From Diploptera punctata (lineage: Eukaryota; Arthropoda; Insecta; Blattodea; Blaberidae), in the NCBI GenBank assembly GCA_030220185.1, contig JASPKZ010004955.1:1240001-1304000 (forward strand): DNA of 64,000 bases, given 5' to 3'. The notes beneath the pieces are model-generated. The model had not been told where the DNA came from. It made no database searches and saw nothing but the letters and a program-made list of their open reading frames with translations. Made by a program: the position numbers and the translations under genes. Of this stretch, positions 32,201 to 42,840 are shown piece after piece (within the stretch, counting starts at the first letter, position 1; every line of letters begins with the position of its first letter).

Positions 32201-32244
32201 GCCACTGAAGATGCCCTCCGCAGTTGAGGGCGAAACGTCTGGTA
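32201..32244 (+). ncRNA. Hammerhead-like motif, P8 right arm
   Basis: GCCA, core CTGAAGA (32205-32211), T, helix II GCCCTC/GAGGGC, GAA, self-complementary ACGT, C17, TGGT. The GCCA/TGGT pair closes helix I (one G-U). Helix III of only ACGT cannot fold within one molecule, so it would need a dimer. Confidence 0.6.
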
Positions 32245-32805
32245 TCAACACCAACTATGGACCACGGCCACAGAACCCGGAATCACTCAACATCATGATT
32301 ACCGGCCGTGAAAGCCTGCATTCAACTAGTACCATTATATTCCCATTTATTTTCTAAAACCTGTCTTAAGCTAAAAATCTGATGTGTTGTAGACCCGTTT
32401 CTTCTAAATCCACATTGATGATCTCCTAGAATGTCATCAATATAAGGATAAGTCTGCTTCCTAATATATTTGTTAGAATTTTGTACGAAGTTGAAAATAA
32501 TGAGATACCCCTGTAGTTGTTGCAATCAGTTTTATCTCCTTTCTTATAAATTGGTACGATAATCGATTCTTTCCATTCATCTGGAAGAGCTTCTTTTACC
32601 CAAATCATATTAAGCAACCAGCATATCTTGTCCATCAATTTTTCTCCCCCTGATTTTATCAGTTCTGCTGTGATCTCATCTGAACTTGATGCTTTATAAA
32701 TCTTCAATTTTTCTATCGCCATTTCAACCTCTAATGCACTTGGTTCTGCAACAAGCATTTCTACTGACTGTAAATTATCCTCTTCAATATTGTGTTCTGT
32801 ATGTA

Positions 32806-34423
32806 CAGTCTTTGAAAAAAATGATGGCGCAACTCTTGATGGTGGAAAGTTAAAAGTTTTGAAGAGTGATTCACGCTAGTAAGTTGTTACATGTGCTGTC
32901 TCCTTTTAGGTCAAGTCCAGCAGCATAAGGGGCCAATCATATATTTATACCAAGCGTTATTGAAAGAAATTCAACAAATACATTTATTAATTGAATTTCT
33001 AAGTCAAGAGAGTTATCAGATGACTGAAAGTAAGTAATGGTCTCGTAAACCAATCAATAGTAAATTAGCACCTACTTCTGATGCAGTATTTGTATCGTTC
33101 GCTTCAGTAGAGCAGTCAGTAAGATGCTTTTTTGTGAAGATGCATGCCCAGGTTCAATCCTGGTCAGGAATTTTTTAATAACATTATTTTTTTTTTATAA
33201 TGCCTACACGTTACCAGGCTACATTATATAAATAAATTTGTATATATAGGGAAATTAATTAATTAAAGGAAACAGGTCAGGAACAATAATCACAAATTAG
33301 GAATGAGATGCACAAGAAATTAAACATAGGCTCAATTCTGGAAATGTGTGCTATTATGCATTAGAGAGACTCTTGATGTCCCAACTCCTTTAAAAAAACA
33401 TTAAACTGAAAATATATAAAACTATTATTCTACCAGTTATATTATATGGGTGCGAAACATGGACTCTTACTTTAAGGGAGGAAAGGAGATTACGAGTATT
33501 TGAGAATAAAGTACTTAGGAAAATTTTTGGACCAAAGAGAGATGAACAGACAGGTGAATGGAGAAGACTACATAACAATGAACTACATGGTCTTTATAGG
33601 AAGCCAGATATAATAAGAACAGTTAAGTCTCATAGACTGCGATGGGCAGGACATGTTGCACGTATGGGGAATGAAAGAATTGCGTGGAAGCTTCTTGTAG
33701 GAAAGCCAGAGGGAAAACGCCCAGTTGGTAGACCAAGAATGAGGGGAGAATACAATTAACTATGATTTGAGGGAAGTAGATTATACAGGGAATGATTGGA
33801 AAGCATTAGCTCAGGATAAGGATGTATGGAGAGCTTATGTCCATGCGGCCATGAACTTACGGGTTCGATAGTGCCAGTGAGTAAGTAAGTAAAGGAAATA
33901 GGTCATATATATATATATATATATATATATAATGAATAATCTTATTACTTTGTTTTAAAAAAATAACAAGATTGTTTATGTAAAATGCGTCTGTTTAATT
34001 TAAATTAAGAGAAGTTAATATATAATTTCATTATACAAGTAAATCCTGGAGTATTGCATCGCTTCATACAGACAGTTTCTACCAGGGAACGGTTGTGGTC
34101 TAGTGGAGGGAGCTTCTATTTCGCATGCAGGAGGTCGCATGTTTGATCCCGCTGGCATGCTTTTTTTCTCTCTCTCGCCCTTATCTCAATTAATTTTCTT
34201 TTTGTTTTGTTTTATTTTTTTGTTTTTGCTTTGTTTTATTTACAGCATTTACCGCACTACTTATATACGTGTAATTATGTTCCATTGCACAACACACAAC
34301 GAAATTTCAGTTTCTCAAATAGTTGTATATTTGTGAACCAAACAACTGACCTCTGGTCATGCGCAATGGCTTCGTTCTGGGATATGAAAATTGCATGTGC
34401 ACCAACAATTTTTTCAAAGGCTG
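32806..34423. mobile_element. Tc1/mariner-type TIR element, non-coding, TA target
   Basis: TA at 32804-32805 and 34424-34425. Ends CAGTCTTTGAAAAAAATGAT and (minus strand) CAGCCTTTGAAAAAATTGTT are inverted repeats of about 26 bases with four mismatches. Copy A3 of the host LINE (52860-52930) shows the uninterrupted target, confirming the boundaries. No transposase. About 1 kb of the element's own sequence includes two degenerate tRNA-like stretches (33097-33170, 34089-34158); an RTE-A tail is inserted at 33280-33890. Confidence 0.85.
33280..33890 (+). pseudogene. RTE-A 3' fragment A5 with 15-bp TSD
   Basis: Plus strand matches the last 600 bases of copy A1 (YGCETWTL, RWAGHVARM regions and the GTAA tail), with small deletions. 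Direct repeats AAAGGAAACAGGTCA (33265-33279) and AAAGGAAATAGGTCA (33891-33905) flank it. A (TA)n run follows at 33906-33932. Confidence 0.9.
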
Positions 34424-36061
34424 TACATTTAATAGCTGATTAAAGTAACTTTTCCATCTATTTATTATATTCCTGGAATCTGCAATCACATCCCCATTTT
34501 CATTCTGAATTATGTTAGTTCTATCCTGAAACACTTTCTTCTCTATCCTAATTCCCTGATATTATTCTCTAATGTTCCTATTTTTTTGCATTCATTTCAA
34601 GATCATTAATCTTCTCTCTCAAATATTCCCTCTTTTTACTCTGTAATTACCTGGTGGTTTCCTGTCTAATAGTACCCATTTGCTCGAAATTTACCTCATT
34701 TGGCTCGTGTAACCATTTCATTTTCGCTAGCTTTCTCTTCTTTACAATGTCGGCACATTCTACATCAAACCATTTCTTGTTTTGCTCTTTTTTAAATAAC
34801 CAATGCTCTCTGATGCTGACAATTTAATAGTATCTCTTACAGTCTTTATTTATATCATATTCTTCTTCGTTTGCCACATTGTCATCTGCAAGATTCCAGT
34901 ACTTCAAATCTATTAGCAATTTTAATCTGGTATTCTTGCCGCATTTCATAATTTTAAAGTTTTTTAATTCAGAGTTTTCAGAATCATTTTTAGCATTTGT
35001 TCCTCTCATAAGCGAAGCTGTTGTCTGATTTTCACCCTGACCAGATGATGATCCGAATTGCAGTATGTCCCTCTAACTCAGTGGTACTCACTAGAAATTA
35101 CAAGAGAGCCAAATATAAGAAACAATATTTGTTGACACAGGGATATCCAAAGTTTTGTAGAATTTCAATAAAGATAATATTATTTTATACTTAGAATTAA
35201 AAATTTAAATGTAATGTAATGAAGGTAAAATTATTCCAAGAGCCTTAATAAATATCTTCAAGGGCCGCGTAATGAGTATTGCTGCTCTAACTGATCTAAC
35301 ATCGATAATGCTATTGTGCCAGCGTTTATCCACTAATACATGATCTATCTGGTTCCGAGTTTCACTGTCTGCAGACGTCCACGTGTATTTATGAATATCC
35401 TTATGCTGAAAGGTTGTGCTCTTAACAATAAGTTGCTTTGATGTGGCAAAGGTGATTAATCTAACCCCATTGTCATTACTATCTTCATGAAGACTGAATT
35501 TGCCTATTGTTGGTTTGAATATATCTTCCCGCCCCATTTTTGCATTAAAATCTCCTAAGACAATTTTCATATGATATCGTGAAAGGCTATCAAATATGCA
35601 TTCTTATTCTTCATAGAACTCATCCTTGATCTTTTCAGCTTTATCTTCTGTGGGAGCATGTATATTTACGATTACAAAATCATGTCATTTACCCTTTAGA
35701 ATTATGTATGATATCCTATCACTGACAAACTTAATATCTCGGATAGCGGACAGAATCCTCTTTTGGACTAAATAAATCCGTTCCAAATTCAGGTATTTCT
35801 GCACCTCCATAGTATAATACAAAGCTTCCTGATTCCTGACTACCTTCTCCTGGCCATGTAAGTTCCTGTAAAACAACTATATCCAAGGGTGATTTATCTA
35901 ATTCCCACATTAATACTTCTAGCACCCCGCTATTGTATAAAGTCCTAACATTCCATGTTCCTAGGAACATGTCCCTGCGTTTGAGCCTTTGGCATGGGTT
36001 CCCAGAAGTAGTCTCTGCCCAGAGAACCGAATGGGGGACTATTTGGCCCCTGGAAAATTTT

Positions 36062-37215
36062 ACCCTAATATATTTGTGATTAGGCAGATTACAGAAAAGA
36101 TGTTGGCTAAAGGAAAAGAAGTTCATATGGCATTTATAGATCTGGAAAAGGCACAAGACTCTGTACCCATCAACAAGCATTGGGTAGCAATGGAGAAGTT
36201 AGGAATACCTAAATCTCTTATACACTTTATAAAAAGAATGTATGGTTGTAAAGCAAGTATTAAGGTTGGAAATAGAGTATCCTCAGAATTTGATATGATA
36301 ATAGGATAAAGACTAGGATGTGGGTTGTCTCCAACATTGTTTAAGATATATTTAGAAGATGTATTAATGAAATGAAGTAAGTCATGTAGGGGAATGGGAA
36401 TCAACATTAATGACCGTTTACTGCACAATTTATTATTCGCTGATGACCAGATTATAATAGGACAAGATAAAGAAGATATAGAATATATGATTAGAAAGTT
36501 GGTAGATGCATTTGAGGTAGGTGGACTGAAGATAAATTATATTAAAACAGAATATATGGTAATCGGAGGAAATTCAGAAGACCTACAAATAAATAATATG
36601 ATAATTAAACGTGTTGAAGAATTTAAATATCTTAGATCTATAATAGATAAATCTGGTACTTGTGAAAAAGATATTATTAACAGAGTAAATTGTGCAAGGA
36701 AGGCGATTAGATCCCTGAATGGTCTTTTATGGAATAGAAATTTGACCAGAAAAACAAAAAAAGAGATTATACAGACAATAATAGAAAGTATACTTACATA
36801 TGGATCAGAAAGCTGGACAATAAATGAAAGGATGCAGAAAAGAATCTTGGAGTCAGAAATGGATGGATTATGGAGAAATATGACAATATCCTGGCTACAA
36901 CATATTAAAAATACATATATCAGACAAGACATGGATGCACAACAAAACTATTATCGATAGGATAACAAAGAGCTTTACAGTGGTATGGACATGTACAACG
37001 GATGTTGGAAGACCAGTTGCCTAAACAGGTGATAAGATTGGATGGTACCAGGCAGAAGGAAGAGGGGGAGAAGTAGAAGAACGTGGAATGAGGGAATATA
37101 TGGTACCATGATGAAGAGGAGTATGGAAGAAGGACAATGGGAAGATAGGAATCTCTGGAAAGCAGGAATCAAGGGCGAACTGCTGTAAACTGGAAAGCCT
37201 GCATTAAGTAAGTAA
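36062..37215 (+). pseudogene. RTE-type LINE copy E, 5'-truncated
   Basis: Plus strand: FVIRQITEKMLAKGKEVHMA, FIDLEKAQDSVP, GCGLSPTLFKIYLEDVL, FADDQIIIGQDKED (catalytic pair intact), INYIKTEYMVIGG, EFKYLRSIIDKSG, YGSESWTI, and after a frameshift at about 36958 a degraded tail with TWNEGIYGTMM and DRNLWKAGIKGE. A stop occurs at 36308, and the family's YDSV is DSVP after AQ. It ends in TTAAGTAAGTAAG. It belongs to a different family from RTE-A. Confidence 0.8.
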
Positions 37216-37308
37216 GGAACCCATGTCCACATTTCTTGACGGTTGTATTTTTAGGGTGATAAATCGTCGCTCTTTCGACCAAGGTACTTTTTTCGTCTGG
37301 CTTATCAC

Positions 37309-38273
37309 TAGAGACCGGATGTTAGGGAAAATGCCTATAGTTATTTATTATAGATATTGTAAAAGTGGCTTTATGCAACCAACGACCTTAGAGTTGTTTT
37401 CCATGAAGTTAATTTTGCCTATAAATGCCTATTTGCAATTTTTTCTTGAAATGAACTCAGTATTTCAATGAAATCAATTGAAATGGACAAACTTCATGGC
37501 ACAGATCATTTCATGGAAGTTTTCAAGTGTTCTTTTTATAAATTCCCTTAGAATATTTTACTATAAGGGAGGCAATAATCTAGCAGGTACATGGTTTCCC
37601 CCTCAGTGCACTCCCATTAGGTGAATATTGTATTTTTCCACCTCATGCTTTGCCATTAAGCGAAATAGCCCTATGCTATGTCCATTGTATTATGCTCCAG
37701 CTCTAAGGCTTGGAGAAAAGTTCTTTGCTTCTTTTCAATACAAACATTGCTGAGTGATAAAGAGGGTAGATGGCTCAAGCTTTCTTTCTCTGTCCCACAC
37801 CTGGAACTGAAATCTTTAGATGACTGGAAATATTATTTTTGATCTTGATAACACTGAATTCAGTCTGCAGTCCTCATTCACAGACAGGTGCTTTTAAGAC
37901 AAAGTGGCACAGCAAGTGTATGTGGTGTTTTTTTTTACCTTCTTTAGGACAGTTTTTTTAAGATACTTAAAGAGCAGACAACAGAAAAAGACAAACTGAC
38001 CAATTTCGTGAAACAATTTGGTACTGAAATATTCTCAAATGACGGTTCTGCTCTTTGTAAAAAAGCAAAACAAATTCCAAAAGCATCTCTGATATCTTCT
38101 CATGCTATTGATAGCATATGTTTATATTCTTGATGTAAGACTGTACAAAGTTATGTTGTTGCCCATTTTTTTTAAGAGCCTATTTTGAATTTTTTAGTGC
38201 CTATATTAATGATTTTTAGTGCCTTTTTGCCTGCTTATTTTGCATTTTTTAAGTACCTAACATCCGGACTCTA
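37309..38273. mobile_element. hAT-type element with 8-bp TSD, mostly non-coding
   Basis: Terminal inverted repeats TAGAGACCGGATGTTAGG and TAGAGTCCGGATGTTAGG (17 of 18 match), with 8-base flanks CTTATCAC (37301-37308) and CTTATCAT (38274-38281). The 8-base duplication is the hAT hallmark. About 37980-38105 (plus) encodes DKLTNFVKQFGTEIFSNDGS, which resembles the N-terminal zinc-finger region of hAT/CGGBP1-like proteins. The rest is noncoding. Confidence 0.8.
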
Positions 38274-38281
38274 CTTATCAT

Positions 38282-38717
38282 GGGTAACCCTATCGGCTGC
38301 AAAGCTACCCGGCGCATAATACATCCTATAACATTTAATTCCAGCCATGTATTCTACGTACACTTTACACTATTTTAAGTAATATTCCTGCCTTCGTAAA
38401 CTCTATAACACTATTTGGGTACTGGTATAAATTGAATTGTGTGTGCAGTATCACATTTTAATAATAATGCTATAAATTTATGTAATGGAAGATAATATAG
38501 CTTCATATATTTATGTATTTATTATGTATGAGGAAAAAGTTTCACCCTTAAATTAAAATATTTAGTTTATATAGGTCAAGTCCAGCCTAATAATAGCCTA
38601 CAGATGATGGGCAACAACAATAATAATAATGATAGTAATACTTCTAAATAGTCAGTTCTTTTTTCTTTAAGAGTGGACAGACAGAATAAAATAGAAAGCA
38701 TTGTAACAATTTAACCT
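38282..38717. other. Unassigned; possibly 5' UTR of RTE copy A2
   Basis: The first 60 bases contain GGGTAACCC and are GC-richer, as expected for the RTE 5' region. No gene is visible further on. Confidence 0.35.
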
Positions 38718-38790
38718 CATCAGGAATCGAATCTGTAACCTCTTGCTTACAAAGCAAGAAGCAAGCCATAAGGCACTGAGCTAAGCACTC
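38718..38790 (-). tRNA. tRNA pseudogene or tRNA-derived relic (Thr-TGT-like)
   Basis: Minus strand has an A-box-like TTAGCTCAGTG, anticodon arm CTTGC-TTTGTAA-GCAAG (anticodon TGT) and a T arm with GATTCGATTCC. The acceptor stem does not pair well and the D arm is irregular. Not a functional tRNA. Confidence 0.5.
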
Positions 38791-38799
38791 ACTGGCTTT

Positions 38800-39327
38800 C
38801 TGTGCATAAAAGAATCCTCTTCATTGTAAGAAGAGGAACATATTGTAGCTCTACTGTGCAATTAGTTTACTCATGTGAATTGCGTGTTAAAACTTTAAAT
38901 GTTAGAGATCAAGAGTCTGCTCATTCTTTTTTTTTTTTTTTGCTAAGTGTATATTTGAAATTAATTCTGCATATATCGATTCTGACTGTGATGAACATGT
39001 ACATTCATCCACCGAAACAGTCCCTAGTAGTGAGAGAAAGTTAATTTATGACACCATGCCGTGTGACCAAGAACAAATTACTTCTCCCTCCTCTGTGTGA
39101 TTGTTTTTTCAATAGTCACATTAAATAGGTAGTCTATGCTACTTGCAAAATAATTATAAATTTTCTTTCTTAAAGTGTACTTGATGATTACAATTTTGAT
39201 AGGAGAATATCTTTCATTTTCAATATGTGGCCCTCCACGTAATTATAAAACATATTTCTGGCGCCCAAGTTCATTATAACTGGACACCACTGCATATATT
39301 CATGAGTTCATTAGCACAGTTTTTATG
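38800..39327. other. Unassigned
   Basis: AT-rich with a T-run at about 38929-38942. Nothing recognised. Confidence 0.35.
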
Positions 39328-39337
39328 ATGATACAAT

Positions 39338-39666
39338 CCATCCATAGTAATTCTGCCCGAAGGCAGGTCCTTCACTGCAATCATAGCATTTTCATGCTAT
39401 GCTTGCAGCTTTAGGGAATTGTAGGTGTGGTAGCTTCCCGTTGCTTTCCACACCTGTGAAGGATGATGATGAGGATAATGATAAGGATGGTGATGGCCAT
39501 ATGATTTCGGGGACCGTTCGGGCCTTAAAGTTTTCCTGACATTTGTCTTACAGGTGAGGAAAAACCCCGATAAAAACCTCACCCAGAAAAACTGCCCCGA
39601 CCGGGGATCGAGCCCGGGCCCGCTGCGTGACGGCAGCATGCTACCTCGAGACCACAGCGGTGGACA
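39338..39666 (-). mobile_element. SINE (family S3) with tRNA-like head, 10-bp TSD
   Basis: Minus strand begins CCACCGCTGTGGTCTCGAGG with A-box-like GGTAGCATG and B-box GGGCTCGATCCC. The body shares the AGCATGAAAATGCTAT hairpin and CAGAATTACTATGGATGG with the SINE at 28998. Flanked by ATGATACAAT (39328-39337 and 39667-39676). It lacks the LINE-like 3' tail of the other copy. Confidence 0.85.
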
Positions 39667-39676
39667 ATGATACAAT

Positions 39677-40162
39677 AAAGAATAATATTTTAACAATATA
39701 TGCCCCTACTACATATTAACCTCTTCCATCATTACAGTTAAACCATTGTTGATATGAAGTTCATTTAGCCCATTTAACTATTTATTATTATGGCATTCAT
39801 GTACTAGAATGTTGAAAAAAATTTAGAACTTTACTTTACAAATCTCAAATTATGTATGGATTGATCTAAATGAAAGTTGGGAGACACAAGCTAAAACTGA
39901 GATATGTACCTGCAAGGTGCTGTCATCCTCAATTTGATTAATTCTTTAACACCTGAAAACCTTGTGGATTCCAGTTTCATTACACTAGTCTGCCTGATAT
40001 CAGATGACTGAAAACTAATATGTTGTGTTAGTTTACTTTTTTAATGCTGATTCCAGAACTGTTCTTAGTTTTCTTCTATCAAGTACAGTTTTTTCACAAT
40101 GGATCTAATCTATTTTCATATATTTATTGGTGACAGCATAATAATGAGTATTGTTGGAGGAA
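39677..40162. other. Unassigned
   Basis: No gene or repeat ends identified between the SINE and the next transposon. Confidence 0.35.
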
Positions 40163-40649
40163 AAGGCTTTAGCCGGCTAAGTTAGGGGTGAGCAGCCCCC
40201 ATGTGCATTCATTCCAAATTTTGGCCAAACGTTGCATCTGATGGGTTACAAACACACCAAATTTCAACCTGTAGCTGCACTAGGAACAAAGATAAAAATA
40301 CAGTTATATATTTGGTGAAGATTTTTTTCTCAGGATCTACTGGACCGATTTTTATTTTTAAAAAATGTTGTAAATGTATTCAAGGCGATTCACAGCAAAA
40401 ATCGAGAACTCAATCCCACGAACGTAACTACCCAAAAACAATTATTTTAGTTTTTGTGATTTTTTTCGGTCACTCGCTCACGAGATACAATTACCAGTTT
40501 TTTTCTATTAGACAATCGGACCTCTTTCTACAACATATAATTTTTCCAAGTCGATCGACGAGTTTCTTGCACATTTTATCTAAATTTTATTAAGATTTGT
40601 TACAATATAATTATACTTTCGATCAATTTTTGGTGCTGTGTCATTTACA

Positions 40650-41218
40650 TTACTGGCTGATGAAGATTTTCACTGCCTCCCTTAATCATCGTCGCTATCA
40701 TCATTGATGATGGCAGTTGTATTCTTCTTTGTGAACAATTTACTTAGAATCGCAGCTGGTCGTAAAATCTTGGACAAATATCTTCCATGTGCCAGGTATT
40801 ATTTGATTGCAGCTACCTGAGAACAGCAACCGACAGTCCTCCTCCCATTGGCGCATTCATAATAATGTCTTGTAATTCCTTTTGTGCCAATATTGTGAGG
40901 GGTATATTCAACGAACCATCGATAAACTTTCCTGGATATGTGGCGTTACTGAACTTGAAGCTTCAAAACGAGTGATCTGTCTTTGACGAATTGTATATTT
41001 AAGTTCCCAGCTTCGTCAATTGTTTCTGTAAGATATGATATGGCTTGTGAAAATTGGTATGACCCGGTGAACAGAATTTTTAGCTCTCTGACAGTCATTT
41101 CCGGAAAATCTAGTAGATCCTCTGATGAAATACTTTGAAAAGGTCTTTTCTTATGAAGCCATCCTTTCTCTTCGACCTCAATCGCTAACATATTTTCAAC
41201 ACTGTTCTGAATTTTCAT
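40650..41218 (-). pseudogene. SWIM-type zinc-finger protein of the ISL2EU-like element, degraded
   Basis: Minus strand: DLLDFPEMTVRELKILFTGS, QAISYLTETID, then past a stop RHISRKVYRWFVEYTPHNIG, YYECANGRRTVGCC and an acidic end. The ANGRRTVGCCS-VA pattern is that of a SWIM finger (CxC...CxH), but the first Cys pair and the His are altered here (YEC, SQ). Such proteins accompany ISL2EU transposases; their exact role in transposition is not known to me. Confidence 0.65.
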
Positions 41219-41289
41219 TCTCTCTAAGACTTCATCTGCACATTCTGCATCGGATGTTGAACGCTTTCCAAACTTATTGTGCAGAATTT

Positions 41290-42840
41290 AAAGTAACTAC
41301 CCACTTTTGGAAGCATTTTATTATCCAAGTTTTTTTTATCAAGGAGTTGATATTTCTGTTTGATTATACCATGAACAGATTTAACTGGCCAACGAATACT
41401 TGAAAACCTTTTGATTATAAGTGAGATTTCACATCACAAAAGCAACAGTCCACAACGAAAGTGTCCCCTTCTTTCAACAGTGTGCACAAGCCATTTGGGT
41501 TCATCTATCACACTTCTCAGTATCTCCACATCATTCTGATTCGCTAAATAAGGTCCCAGCATATCGACTACATATCCATCAGTTGTGCAAATCGTGAAAG
41601 GCTTGCACAGTGGAACTTTCTTCTGACCCAAGAAAGATTTCCATTGGTACTCGTTATTGGAACTCTTCTGATGACATGCATAAGTTCTATCGCAAATGAG
41701 CATCAGGTTATCATGACTATCATACAGTCTTTTTGCAATGTCCGTTGAGTGATTCTCTATAAGATCATCTCTATGCATAGTGGATATTCCAAAATGATGA
41801 GGAAGAACATCTTGTTCGAAGGATTTGATTACCGATGCTGAAAAGTCTGTCACCGACTGTTCTCGTTCCAGTTGTAGGACAGATGTGAATATTTTGTTAG
41901 AATTCTCTGTCTGGAGTTTGAATAAAAAGACGAGTGCTTGCATCACTGTATGTGTGGAATTGCTTTGCATTGAAGTTAACATGTCCCGTATTTCCATTAA
42001 GTTTTCTGAGCTGAAGCCAGTGAACATGCGCAGTTGTTCTTCCGACCATCTGAAATCTCCAATTTTGTGGAATACTGTAGAGTCACATTCAACTGCTAAA
42101 GATTGCATCATTTGTTTCAGTTCTGAAGCTTGAATTTTTGTGAAGTTTGCATGTACTTTTATGGAATCCAATTTATGTTCATAAAAATTATTTTTAAACA
42201 TTTAACAGCTAAAAATTGCATCATTTGTTTCAGTTCTGAAACTTGAATTTTTGTGAAGTTTGCGTGCACTTTTATGAAATCCAATTTATGTTCATAAAAA
42301 TGATTTTTAATCAAGTGACTTTCGGCAGCATCGATTTTTATCTGGGATATATATCCTCTTTTTTATGTACGATTGCATGCGAGCTTCATGGGGGATCACA
42401 ACCAAGTACTTCTCAACTTGACAAATACAACAGTACTTGTGTGTCGCAACAGTTCTCTGCAATTCGATTGCAATATATTCTAATGGTGATTCGCCGGTTT
42501 CAGGCTTTATTTTTATTTCAAGCGAAGGATGATCTGAAAGAGACGGTGATGATGAATCCTCCAAAGTTCCAACTGAAACACCGGACAATTGTTGGCAACA
42601 GTTCTCAAAAGTAGCAGCCTCCTCATCGGTGTCCTCCTCGGCCTCTTTTTCATCATCTGGTTCATATTTCGGTCATTTATAAGGTAAAAGGCGATATTTT
42701 TCACAAAACACATCGTTGATACTAATCATTTGTTGAAAACCTCGAGAAAAGCTTCTTGCTTCTTCGGCAGATTGTACTTTTTTTTAATACCTTTTAACTT
42801 TGTGTATGAGTTTGGGATGTTTTGTATCACTGGATGACAT
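41290..42840 (-). pseudogene. DDE_Tnp_4-type transposase of the ISL2EU-like element
   Basis: Minus strand: start region MSSSDTKHPK (42840), a Cys-rich segment (THKYCCICQVEKYLVVIPHE), then the ORF 42201-41434 with GDFRWSEEQLRMFTGFSSEN, LMLICDRTYACHQKSSNN (first catalytic Asp), KKVPLCKPFTICTTDGYVVD (second Asp) and GPYLANQNDVEILRSV. The end, past frameshifts, has IRWPVKSVHGIIKQKYQLLD, the region of the third acidic residue. A 112-base tandem duplication (42089-42200 and 42201-42312) breaks the frame. Cut-and-paste transposase family; non-functional here. Confidence 0.75.

Larger units (their letters stand above)
32022..32327. mobile_element. Near-perfect palindromic mini-element P8 (306 bp), 13-bp TSD
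   Basis: Arms of about 135 bases (32024-32158 and 32162-32296) are almost exact reverse complements. A 30-base unpaired tail follows (to 32327). The perfect repeat AGTACCATTATAT (32009-32021 and 32328-32340) shows insertion into RTE copy A2. It has no coding capacity and one hammerhead-like motif per arm. It has higher GC content than its surroundings. Confidence 0.9.
31606..36060 (-). pseudogene. RTE-type LINE copy A2 with endonuclease and RT
   Basis: Minus strand: endonuclease start FLGTWNVRTLYNSGVLEV (about 35965), DIVVLQELTWPGEG, MKIVLGDFNAKMGRED (35570), NDNGVRLITFATSKQL, YTWTSADSETRNQIDHVLVD, the linker near 35000-34440 (NIINRWKSYFNQLLNV), then RT SSSDEITAELIKSGGEKLMD and IVPIYKKGDKTDCNNYRGIS to about 31610. 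The endonuclease is the 'craniofacial development protein 2-like' type found with RTE elements. It is interrupted by a Tc1-like element (32806-34423) and a palindromic mini-element (32022-32327). The RT 3' third is lost at the Penelope boundary. Stops and frameshifts throughout. 36061-38300 (minus) probably includes its 5' UTR, around further insertions. Confidence 0.85.

Noticed and set aside
36975..37232. 85-codon minus ORF across the end of RTE copy E
   Set aside because: Antisense shadow of the RTE tail joined to RTE-A 5' sequence.
40201..40593. 130-codon plus ORF in the left TIR of the ISL2EU-like element
   Set aside because: It spans terminal inverted repeat sequence and is mirrored in the right TIR; no protein similarity.
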